Assembly: GCA_007121755.1 (NCBI GenBank)
Contig: SKJZ01000161.1
Span: 1 to 19,995, forward strand
Source of the DNA: Halorhodospira sp.
Lineage (GTDB): Bacteria > Pseudomonadota > Gammaproteobacteria > Nitrococcales > Halorhodospiraceae
Direction of reading: 5' to 3'
DNA: 19,995 nucleotides
Shown here: positions 1 to 6,513 of the stretch, piece by piece
Numbering within the stretch: the first letter of the stretch is position 1
Layout of the letters: each line of letters begins with the position of its first letter
Notes under the pieces: generated by a model
The model's database searches: none
What the model was told of the DNA's origin: nothing
The model's input: the letters and a program-made list of their open reading frames with translations, nothing else
Translations under genes and position numbers: made by a program

Positions 1-476
1 AAGGCGCGGTTGACCGCGACGATGCGCTCCTCGCGGTCGGTGATCATGACCCCCTCGCTGGTGCCGTCCAAGACCGCGCCGGCGAGTTGCAACTCGTCCT
101 CGGTCTGTTTGCGCACCGTGATATCGAGAGCGAAGGCCGCGGCCAGCGGCTCTTCTTCCCCCTCGATGCGGTGAACGATGAACTGGGAGGGGATCCGCCG
201 CCCGTCGGCGGTGACAATCCGGGCGGCGACTTCGGCTGGCTCTTCCTGGAAGGCTACTTGGATCGCGTGTTGAATCAGGGGGCGGTGAGAGGCGACGAAG
301 AACTCTTCCGGCGCCATCCGTTGTATGGCCTCGGGGACGTGCCCCCACTCTTCTTCGACGTGCCGGTTCCAGTAACGGATGCGGCCGGCGGGGTCACAGA
401 CGAACACCGCGACCGGGAGCCGGTCGAGTACTGCTTGGGAGAGCGTGTTGTCGGGCAGCAAGGGCGTACCCTCCAT
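1..476 (-). CDS. PAS-domain sensory protein, C-terminus beyond window
   Basis: An open minus-strand frame starts at an ATG (474-476) and runs off the left edge without a stop, so only about the first 158 residues are present. The translation shows one PAS domain at about residues 15-115 (start LDRLPVAVFVCDPAGRIRYW, end FALDITVRKQTEDEL). A second PAS follows immediately (VLDGTSEGVMITDREERIVA). This tandem-PAS style, with the 'EGVMITD' entry to the second domain, is typical of the sensory half of GGDEF/EAL proteins or histidine kinases, but the output domain is not visible. No signal peptide or membrane segment is seen, so the visible part is cytoplasmic. A GGAAGG ribosome-binding candidate lies 12 nt upstream. 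It is divergent from the beta-CASP nuclease gene. The PAS assignment is firm; the output function is unknown. Confidence 0.8.
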   Translation of the reverse strand, partial: MEGTPLLPDNTLSQAVLDRLPVAVFVCDPAGRIRYWNRHVEEEWGHVPEAIQRMAPEEFFVASHRPLIQHAIQVAFQEEPAEVAARIVTADGRRIPSQFIVHRIEGEEEPLAAAFALDITVRKQTEDELQLAGAVLDGTSEGVMITDREERIVAVNRA

Positions 477-592
477 AGTAAGTTATCGCCTTCCGCCGAC
501 CACCGGCACCGCCTCCATCATACTACGTAGAATCTTTGTTGGAAGGGCCGGGGTGGCGGTGTCAACGGCGTTTCGAGCTTCCCGGCGGGCGT

Positions 593-611
593 CCGGATCG
601 GGATAATCCGG
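593..611. promoter_or_regulatory. inverted repeat in divergent intergenic region
   Basis: CCGGAT and ATCCGG flank a 7-nt spacer about 40 nt before the start of the beta-CASP nuclease gene, in the 174-nt region between two divergent genes. It could be an operator or a small hairpin in the leader. Nothing links it to a named regulator, and short GC-rich dyads are common by chance. Confidence 0.2.
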
Positions 612-650
612 GCACACCGATCACAACATCAAGCGGCCGAAGGGATCGCC

Positions 651-2051
651 ATGGCGAAGATCAAGTTCCTCGGCGCGGCCGGTGAGGTCACCGGTTCGCG
701 CCACCTTATCGAGACCGGCGCCGGCAATGCGTTGCTGGAGTGCGGGTTGATTCAGGGCGGCGCTCAGGCCGAGCGCCGCAACCACCTCTCCCTCAAACGG
801 CTGGCCCGCGAGGTCGACGCGGTCATCCTCTCTCACGCCCACTTGGACCATTCGGGATTGATTCCCAAGCTGGTCCGCGACGGCTTCAAGGGGCCGGTCC
901 ACTGCACCGAGGGGACCGCCGAATTGCTCGAGATCATGTGGCGCGACGCGGCCCATGTGATGGCCCGGGACATCGAGTGGGAGAATAAGTGGCGTCAGCG
1001 GGCGGGACGGCCTCTCATCGAGCCGGTCTACGATATCGACGACGCCGAGCGGGCGCTGACCTATTGCCGCCCGGTGGGTTACGGCCGGCCCGTTGCCGTG
1101 AATGACGAACTGACGGTCGTCTTCCGGGATGCCGGCCATATCCTCGGTTCGGCCATCGTGGAGTTGAACGTCGAAGCGGCCCGCCGCTCCCGTGTCGTCT
1201 TCTCGGGCGATCTCGGCAATCCGGGTTCGGTATTGATGAACCGGCCGGAAGCCGTCGAGTCGGCCGACGCGGTCGTGATGGAGAGCACTTACGGCAACCG
1301 GGACCACCGTCCGTTGCACGAGACCCTGGATGAGTTGGCCGGCATCCTCGACGAGGCCTACGAGAGCGGCGGCAACGTCCTGATCCCCGCCTTCGCGGTG
1401 GGCCGGACCCAGGAGTTGCTCTTCCACCTGGCGATGCTCCACCAGGAGGGGCGCCTGCGCCAGCGGTCCATCTTTCTGGACAGTCCGATGGCCATAGGCG
1501 TAACCGAGCTCTACCACCGCTGCCGCGATCTGCTGAATCCGGAAGATTTAGCGCGGCTGCCGCGGGGTGGGCAAGGCGATCCGATGCAGTTGTTGCCGGG
1601 CCTCCAGCTTTCGCGCAGCGCGGATGAGTCGATGGCGATCAACCGGGTTGCCGGAGGGGCGATTATCATCGCCGGCAGTGGGATGTGTACCGGTGGGCGC
1701 ATTCGCCACCACCTCAAGTACAACCTGTGGCGCCCCAACGCCCACGTGATTATCGCCGGGTTCCAGGCGCAAGGTACCTTGGGGCGAAAGCTGGTCGACG
1801 GGATCAAGAAGACCAAGCTGTTGGGCGCCGAGGTGGCGGTGAAGGCCAATATCCACACCCTCGGCGGGCTATCGGCCCACGCCGGACAGTCGCAACTGTT
1901 GGACTGGGCGGCCCGCTTCCGCACGCGGCCCCGTTTCTACCTTGTCCACGGCGAGCCGGAGGCCCAGACCGGCCTGCGCGAGGCGCTCCGCCAGCGGCTG
2001 GACGCCGAGGTGGAGATCCCGAAGCCGGGAGACGAGCTGGAGCTGGGATAA
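651..2051 (+). CDS. beta-CASP metallo-beta-lactamase-fold RNA nuclease-like hydrolase
   Basis: This 466-residue protein has the full set of metallo-beta-lactamase and beta-CASP signatures. HAHLDH at 62-67 gives the main zinc ligands; AGH at 161-163 and SGDLGN at 185-190 supply further ligands. ESTYGNRDH (211-219) and FAVGRTQEL (248-256) mark the CASP insert, and SGMCTGGR (343-350), H402, SAH at 408-410 and LVHGE (431-435) follow at the C-terminal side. This architecture is that of the CPSF73/Ysh1-like bacterial family, annotated as RNA-specificity-domain MBL hydrolases. Relatives are zinc-dependent endo/5'-3' exoribonucleases, so an RNA-processing role in the cytoplasm is likely but not proven. 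All metal ligands appear intact. The start is supported by AAGGGA 7-8 nt upstream. It is shorter than RNase J and lacks its extra C-terminal domain, so it is not RNase J. Confidence 0.92.
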   Translation: MAKIKFLGAAGEVTGSRHLIETGAGNALLECGLIQGGAQAERRNHLSLKRLAREVDAVILSHAHLDHSGLIPKLVRDGFKGPVHCTEGTAELLEIMWRDAAHVMARDIEWENKWRQRAGRPLIEPVYDIDDAERALTYCRPVGYGRPVAVNDELTVVFRDAGHILGSAIVELNVEAARRSRVVFSGDLGNPGSVLMNRPEAVESADAVVMESTYGNRDHRPLHETLDELAGILDEAYESGGNVLIPAFAVGRTQELLFHLAMLHQEGRLRQRSIFLDSPMAIGVTELYHRCRDLLNPEDLARLPRGGQGDPMQLLPGLQLSRSADESMAINRVAGGAIIIAGSGMCTGGRIRHHLKYNLWRPNAHVIIAGFQAQGTLGRKLVDGIKKTKLLGAEVAVKANIHTLGGLSAHAGQSQLLDWAARFRTRPRFYLVHGEPEAQTGLREALRQRLDAEVEIPKPGDELELG

Positions 2052-2061
2052 GCGACACGCG

Positions 2062-2094
2062 TCATTGCGAGGAGCGGAGCGACGAAGCAATCTC
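2062..2094. repeat. short interspersed palindromic-type repeat
   Basis: The segment begins CATTGCGAGGAGCG and ends GACGAAGCAATCT, with ATTGC (2064-2068) and GCAAT (2087-2091) as its complementary ends. I recognise this motif as a repeat scattered in intergenic regions of many unrelated bacterial genomes. It sits between the convergent 3' ends of the beta-CASP gene and the prolyl isomerase gene, a usual place for such repeats. Only one copy lies in this window, so its repetitive nature rests on recall and not on the window itself. Confidence 0.6.
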
Positions 2095-2104
2095 CGGCAC
2101 TTCC

Positions 2105-2692
2105 TTAGCGCAGGTAGGCGCGCTCGATGACCGGCGGGTCCAGCGGCACGTCGGGCTGGCCGGCGCGCACGCCCGTCTCCACTTGGGCGATGGCGTCCAC
2201 CACGTCCATCCCTTCGACCACGCGGGCGAAGACGGCGTAGCCGAAGTCCCGCACCCCGTGGTCGAGGGCGACGTTGTGCTCCAGATTGATGAAGAATTGC
2301 GAAGTGGCGCTGTCCACCGCCTGGGTGCGGGCCATTGAGAGGGTGCCCCGCTCGTTCTTCAGGCCATTGTCGGCCTCGTTCTCGATCGGGGCGCGGGTCC
2401 GTTTGCGTTCGAGATCCGGGGTAAGGCCGCCGCCCTGGATGACGAAGCCGGGGATGATGCGGTGAAAGATAACACCGTCGTAAAAGCCTTCGTTCACGTA
2501 CATGAGGAAGTTGTTGACGGTGATCGGCGCCTCTTCCTGAAAGAGTTCGACGACGATCTCCCCGTGCGTGGTCTCCATGACGACTTGCGGGCGTTCGGCG
2601 GCGCGCGCTTCGCCGGCACTCAACGGCCCGCCGCCGACCATGAGAATACCCATCCAGGCCCACGCCCCCATCCAGAACAGCTTCCGATTCAT
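2105..2692 (-). CDS. periplasmic cyclophilin-type peptidyl-prolyl cis-trans isomerase
   Basis: The product catalyses cis-trans isomerisation of proline peptide bonds. The 195-residue protein starts with a signal peptide: basic MNRK, a hydrophobic stretch to about residue 20, and a cleavage site near ARA-AE (residues 29-33). It should therefore act in the periplasm, like PpiA. The cyclophilin domain covers about 36-192, with the active-site block FHRIIPGFVIQGG (76-88, catalytic Arg78), a GTLSMAR segment (116-122) and SQFFIN (131-136). A longer in-frame start exists upstream. ATG at 2690-2692 was chosen because it begins the signal peptide and has GGGAG 9 nt upstream. It is downstream of the GGDEF gene on the same strand but separated by 123 nt with a hairpin, so it may be independently transcribed. 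It converges on the beta-CASP gene. Confidence 0.93.
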   Translation of the reverse strand: MNRKLFWMGAWAWMGILMVGGGPLSAGEARAAERPQVVMETTHGEIVVELFQEEAPITVNNFLMYVNEGFYDGVIFHRIIPGFVIQGGGLTPDLERKRTRAPIENEADNGLKNERGTLSMARTQAVDSATSQFFINLEHNVALDHGVRDFGYAVFARVVEGMDVVDAIAQVETGVRAGQPDVPLDPPVIERAYLR

Positions 2693-2753
2693 GACCGGCC
2701 ACTCCCGTTTCGCAGCATCGATGGGGAGGTATCCTACCGATCGGAAGCCTCGG

Positions 2754-2796
2754 TGGACAGCGGGGGGGCGTTGAGGCCGCCGCTCCCCGCTGTCCA
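2754..2796. other. 12-bp-stem hairpin between GGDEF gene and prolyl isomerase gene
   Basis: TGGACAGCGGGG (2754-2765) is perfectly complementary to CCCCGCTGTCCA (2785-2796) across a 19-nt loop. It lies just downstream of the GGDEF stop on the minus strand and about 60 nt upstream of the prolyl isomerase start. There is no T-run on either side, so it is not a classic intrinsic terminator. It could be an RNA-stabilising or attenuating hairpin separating the two genes. Confidence 0.45.
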
Positions 2797-2815
2797 TACG
2801 CCCCCTCCGCGACCT

Positions 2816-3388
2816 TTAGATCAAAAGCCGCGTCTCCCCCGGAGCCCGGGCCGTGGCCACCCGCAGCCCGGAGGGGTAGACCTCCTGCGCTTGCCGGCAG
2901 GCCGCGTCGGCGGCGGCGAGAATGTCGGCGGCATCGCTGCAGCCGCGGAAGATCGGTACCAAGCCGATGCTGGCGGCAACCGAAAAATCCCCCATCCCGT
3001 GACGGAAGCTCCGCCTCGCCAACCCCTGCCGGGTCGACCGGCCGAACCGGATGCCCTCCAGCAACGGCGCATCCTCCATTAAGATCGCGAACTCGTCGCT
3101 GCCCATCCGGGCGACACGGTCACCGGGGCGGATGCGCTGGCGCAACCACACGCCGATTTCATTCAGAATGGTGTCACCGGCGCCGCGTCCCCCGTCTGCA
3201 TTGACACGCCGGAAGTCCTCCAAATCCACGTAGCAGAGCACATGCTCCACGCCCCACCGATTGGCGGATTCCACAAGGCGTTGCAGCCGCTCCACCGCCT
3301 GCATCCGGCTCAGCAGACCGGGAAGCGGGTCTTGCTCGATATCGGGGATTGCGTCCAACAGCACTTCTTGAGCGAATCGGTGTTCCAT
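2816..3388 (-). CDS. small GGDEF-domain protein with GSDEF signature
   Basis: From the chosen start this is a 190-residue, soluble protein that is essentially one GGDEF domain with a short (about 45-residue) lead and no sensor or membrane segment. The metal-binding helix region reads YVDLEDFRRVN (53-63) and GAGD (69-72). The active-site loop is GSDEF (96-100), with Ser replacing the second Gly. An RxxD (RPGD, 87-90) sits exactly five residues before it, matching the c-di-GMP inhibitory I-site. ASIGLV follows in the C-terminal half. Diguanylate cyclase activity is plausible but the Gly-to-Ser change leaves it uncertain. The alternative start at 3403 overlaps the upstream regulator stop as ATGA. 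The start at 3388 was preferred because GAGGG lies about 8-12 nt before it. It is tightly coupled to the FixJ-type regulator gene. Confidence 0.85.
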   Translation of the reverse strand: MEHRFAQEVLLDAIPDIEQDPLPGLLSRMQAVERLQRLVESANRWGVEHVLCYVDLEDFRRVNADGGRGAGDTILNEIGVWLRQRIRPGDRVARMGSDEFAILMEDAPLLEGIRFGRSTRQGLARRSFRHGMGDFSVAASIGLVPIFRGCSDAADILAAADAACRQAQEVYPSGLRVATARAPGETRLLI

Positions 3389-3399
3389 AGCCACCACCC

Positions 3400-4068
3400 T
3401 CATTCGTTGTGTAATGCGGCCGGGCCTTGCCCACCCGGCCGGATGGCCTTGCGGTAGCAATCCATCATGCGGATTAGCACTGACAGGTTGTCGATATGCA
3501 GCTTGTCGCGGATGCGGCGCCGCCTCGCCTCTACGGTGGAGATGCTGATGCCCAACTGGTTAGCGATCACTTTGTTGAAACGCCCCTCCACCAGGGCGTC
3601 AAGCACCTCCTTCTCTCCTTCGTTCAGCCTTTGAATGCGGCGCCCGATTTCGCGGCGCATGGCCCAGTCACGCCGGCGGTGAGCGTCCTCGGCCAAGGCC
3701 TTGCGGACCCAGCCGAGCAACTCCGCGGTCTTGAACGGCTTGCAAATAAACTCCATCGCGCCGGCCTTCATCGCCCTGACCGCCATCGGCAGGTCGCCGT
3801 GGCCGGTCATGATGATGACCGGCAAGTGAACGCCTTGCGCCTTGAGTTCCTGCTGCACATCGAGGCCGCTCAACTCGGGCATCCGGACATCGAGCACCAC
3901 GCACCCGGTCGCCCCCGCGTCCAACTCGGCGAGGAAGGTTCCGGCGTCGGAGTAGGTTTGCACGGTCAGTCCGTGGGCCCGCAGCAACTCGGCGACCGAT
4001 TCACGGACGGCGGGGTCGTCGTCGACAAGGTAGACGGTTCCGCGATCACCAGCCGCCTCGTTCGCCAT
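3400..4068 (-). CDS. FixJ/LuxR-type two-component response regulator
   Basis: The 222-residue protein has a canonical receiver at about 10-125: acidic pair in LVDDDP (14-19), phospho-acceptor Asp60 in VVLDVRMPELSG, switch Thr88 in IIMTGHGD and Lys110 in CKPF. A LuxR-type helix-turn-helix follows at about 145-210 (LNEGEKEVLDALVEG, GISISTVEARRRRI). The arrangement matches the FixJ/TtrR branch, in which phosphorylation by a PAS-type kinase drives DNA binding. The strong GAGGAG 9 nt upstream supports the start. It lies 111 nt downstream of the histidine kinase gene on the same strand, and the kinase is its likely partner. Its end touches the GGDEF gene, suggesting co-expression of a transcriptional and a c-di-GMP output. 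Confidence 0.92.
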   Translation of the reverse strand: MANEAAGDRGTVYLVDDDPAVRESVAELLRAHGLTVQTYSDAGTFLAELDAGATGCVVLDVRMPELSGLDVQQELKAQGVHLPVIIMTGHGDLPMAVRAMKAGAMEFICKPFKTAELLGWVRKALAEDAHRRRDWAMRREIGRRIQRLNEGEKEVLDALVEGRFNKVIANQLGISISTVEARRRRIRDKLHIDNLSVLIRMMDCYRKAIRPGGQGPAALHNE

Positions 4069-4179
4069 TTGTTATGACTCCTCTTTTTTTAGATGATTCG
4101 CGGAACTTGCCGTGCCAGCATAGTGAAGTGACCACCGCCGAATGAATCCGGCCGTTCCCATGCTGCGAAAGGGTGCCCC

Positions 4180-5736
4180 TTACTGCTCTTCATGCGGGAG
4201 CCTCGAAGAGTCGGCCGGCAGCCTGAACAAGAAAGCGGCGCCGCCTTCCGGCGCCTCTTCCTGCCACAATTCACCGCCGTGGTTTTCGACAATGGAGACG
4301 CTGATCGGCAGCCCGAGTCCGAGCCCGTCGGCCTTGGTGGTGAAGAAGGGCGCAAGGATGCGCTCTCCCTCGCCTTCGCTGATTCCCGGCCCACTGTCGC
4401 GGACGGCGAAGACCACGCCTCCTGGGTCGGCCCGCGCCGCGAGCACCACACGGCGGTCGGAACCGCCACTCTCTTCCACGGCGTGGACAGCGTTGCGGAC
4501 CAGATTGAGGACGACTTGCTGGACCTGTACCGGATCGACATCCAGCTCCGGCAGGCCGTCGGCTATCTGTTGCGACAACTTCACTCCCGCGCGATCGGCG
4601 TCGAGCGCCATCAAGTCCTGGATCTCTTCCAACAGTTGTTCGACGGTGATCCGCGTGCGCAGGTCGCTATCCTTGCGGGCGAACTGCCGTACCTCGGCGA
4701 CGATATGGCCGGCGCGTTCGCTCTGGCGCACGATCTGTTGCAGGGTCTTGGTCAGCGCCTCCCCGTCCGGTTCACCGCCGCGCAGCCGTTCCAGTGCCGC
4801 TTCCGCAAAGGAGGAGATGGCGGTCAGCGGCTGATTGAGTTCATGCGCCAAGCCCGTGGCCATGCCGCCCAGCAGGCTCAATCGGTCGACGTGCGCCAGC
4901 GCCTCCCGGTGGAGGCGGCTCTGTTCCACGTACTCCTCGCGGTAGAGGTAGAGGCGGAGCAGTTCGGCGAGCGATTCGATGAGGCCGACCTCGTCCCGGC
5001 CCAACGGCCGTTCCCGTTCGTCGAGGGCGAGCGGGCGGTGGAAGACCTCGATCGCCGCCCGGGTGCCCAGAGGGGTCTCGATCTTGACGCTGTGCAGGAA
5101 CCCCTGTTCCACAAAGCCCGGCGCCCGGTACTCGGCGTCATCGATGCGGATGCGGGCGCTGACCGCGTCGGGATTGTGGAGGCAGCCGGGGACCAGAATG
5201 GCGAAACGTTCGAGGATTTCGTGCCGGTCGCCGCCGGTCTGGTGCAGCAGGAAGGCGGCCCGGTGAAGGAGGGTCAGGGCGTGGATGCGGCGCTCCTGCT
5301 CCCGCGCCGTCGCCTCCGCGGCCTGCTTCTCTCGCATCTGCGCGGTGACGTCGCGTTGAAGGCTAATGTAGTGCGTGATGTCGCCGTTCTCGTCACGGAT
5401 GGCGCGGATGCTCCACTCCAGGTAGAACTCGCCGCCGTCCCGGCGGTAGTTGAGCGTTGTGCCGAGGAAGTCTTCCCCGCGCGCGAGCTGTTCTCGCAAC
5501 TGTCGCAAGACCGCCGGATCGGTGCCGGGGCCTTGAAGGATGCGCGGGGAGGCGCCGACGATCTCCGTCGCGTGGTAGCCGGTCAATCGCTCAAAGGCGT
5601 CGTTGATGAACAGGATGGTCGGCCCCGGGGGATCGAGCCGGGCATCGGTGATGACGATCGCCTCCCGGCACTGGCGCAGCGCCTCGCGGAAGAAGGCCGA
5701 GTCGAGGCCGCCGTCCACCGGGGGTTGGTCGGCCAT
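4180..5736 (-). CDS. PAS/LOV-like sensor histidine kinase
   Basis: The 518-residue soluble kinase has an N-terminal PAS domain (about 20-131), a middle region (about 150-265, GAF-like in position but not firmly assigned), a dimerisation/phospho-acceptor helix with His298 in GLAHELNQPLTAISSF, and a HATPase domain with N-box NLVRNAVHA (411-419), DSGPGI (447-452), FFTTK and GLGLGL (471-476). The PAS resembles LOV domains (LQGPGTDP at 67-74, NYRRDG at 96-101, LQRDVT at 126-131). However, the flavin-adduct cysteine of the GxNCRFLQ motif is replaced: GASPRILQ at 61-68 has Pro64. It could sense redox, flavin or another ligand, in the manner of FixL-like soluble kinases. It starts 4 nt after the preceding regulator gene, with GGGGAT as ribosome-binding site, so the two are surely co-transcribed. 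No transmembrane segment is seen. Confidence 0.92.
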   Translation of the reverse strand: MADQPPVDGGLDSAFFREALRQCREAIVITDARLDPPGPTILFINDAFERLTGYHATEIVGASPRILQGPGTDPAVLRQLREQLARGEDFLGTTLNYRRDGGEFYLEWSIRAIRDENGDITHYISLQRDVTAQMREKQAAEATAREQERRIHALTLLHRAAFLLHQTGGDRHEILERFAILVPGCLHNPDAVSARIRIDDAEYRAPGFVEQGFLHSVKIETPLGTRAAIEVFHRPLALDERERPLGRDEVGLIESLAELLRLYLYREEYVEQSRLHREALAHVDRLSLLGGMATGLAHELNQPLTAISSFAEAALERLRGGEPDGEALTKTLQQIVRQSERAGHIVAEVRQFARKDSDLRTRITVEQLLEEIQDLMALDADRAGVKLSQQIADGLPELDVDPVQVQQVVLNLVRNAVHAVEESGGSDRRVVLAARADPGGVVFAVRDSGPGISEGEGERILAPFFTTKADGLGLGLPISVSIVENHGGELWQEEAPEGGAAFLFRLPADSSRLPHEEQ

Positions 5737-5740
5737 ATCG

Positions 5741-6418
5741 CTATCCCCGCGCGGACTTTCTCTCGTCCTCTTCGGCCGGCAACGCCGGGACTTCGGGGAT
5801 CAGGCCGCCGAGGACGCCCATACGGACCAGTTCCGGATAGCACTGCGCGCCGAGTTTGCGCTGAAGCCGGGTCCGGTGGACCTCCACGGTTTTGGGGCTG
5901 ATGCCGAGGCGGATCGCCACCTCCTGGTTCGAGCCGCCTTCCACCACGGCGGTCAGCACCTCGCGTTCGCGCGGCGTGAGCATGGCGAGACGGGACATGA
6001 GGTTCCGCCGCGCGGCGGCTTCGGCGGCTCGCTCCTCGTCGTGCCGCAAGGCCCGGTGTACGCAGTCGAGCAACTGTTGGTCGTTCAGGGGGCGGATCAG
6101 GAAGTCGAAGGCGTTTTGGCGCATGATCTCCACAGCCGTCCGGACATCCACTCCGGCCTCTCCGATGACCACCAAGGAGAGGGGCGGGGGCTGGGGCCAC
6201 GGTATCGAGTGCTCACTTTGAAACTGGCTAAAGGCGCCGGATTCTAGATCGATAAGCGCACAGCCCGGCAGTTCCGCCGGATGGGTGCGGCAGACTTCGT
6301 CGAGCCCGAACCGGTCCTCCACGGTCAATTCCACGGAGTGCAGCAATGCGGCGAGCCGGTGCTTCTCTTCGGCCTCCATGCCTACCAGATAGACCATGGG
6401 CCCGATGTGCCCCTGCAT
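5741..6418 (-). CDS. LuxR-type regulator with degenerate receiver domain
   Basis: The 225-residue protein pairs an atypical receiver-like domain (about 8-120) with a well-conserved LuxR helix-turn-helix (LTPREREVLTAVVEGGSNQE through GISPKTVEVHRTRLQRKLGA, about 146-192). In the receiver, the first acidic pair is replaced by Gly-Met (LVGME). An Asp remains at the phosphorylation position (Asp57 in ALIDLES), but the switch Thr is Gly and the conserved Lys is Arg (LIRPL). It may therefore work without normal phosphorylation, for example by binding a partner or ligand. A GTG five codons upstream is possible. The ATG at 6416-6418 was chosen because GGGGAGGA sits at ideal spacing before it. It is the first gene of the module with the kinase. 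DNA binding is confident; its signal is not. Confidence 0.88.
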   Translation of the reverse strand: MQGHIGPMVYLVGMEAEEKHRLAALLHSVELTVEDRFGLDEVCRTHPAELPGCALIDLESGAFSQFQSEHSIPWPQPPPLSLVVIGEAGVDVRTAVEIMRQNAFDFLIRPLNDQQLLDCVHRALRHDEERAAEAAARRNLMSRLAMLTPREREVLTAVVEGGSNQEVAIRLGISPKTVEVHRTRLQRKLGAQCYPELVRMGVLGGLIPEVPALPAEEDERKSARG

Positions 6419-6513
6419 GCGATTCCTCCCCACTGAGTAGGCCTAGATTTACTAATGCTTGGGCTACAACGTATAGCACTGAATGGCGGGGTTTTCCGGA
6501 GCGAGCGGTGCGA

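Noticed and set aside
2754..2796. Hairpin after the GGDEF gene as an intrinsic terminator
   Set aside because: The stem is strong but no T-run follows on either strand; kept only as a hairpin.
4069..4179. Possible sigma-54 promoter before the FixJ-type regulator (minus-strand CTGGCACG followed by GCAAGTTC)
   Set aside because: The -24 half is good but the -12 GC is not at the right spacing (TC is found there), so it fails the strict consensus.
4192..5901. Long plus-strand open frame opposite the histidine kinase gene
   Set aside because: It shows no recognisable domain and is the antisense of a gene with intact kinase motifs; long antisense frames are expected in GC-rich DNA.
6438..6445. 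TAGGCCTA palindrome upstream of the pseudo-receiver regulator
   Set aside because: An 8-bp palindrome is too short to call an operator without a second copy or conservation.
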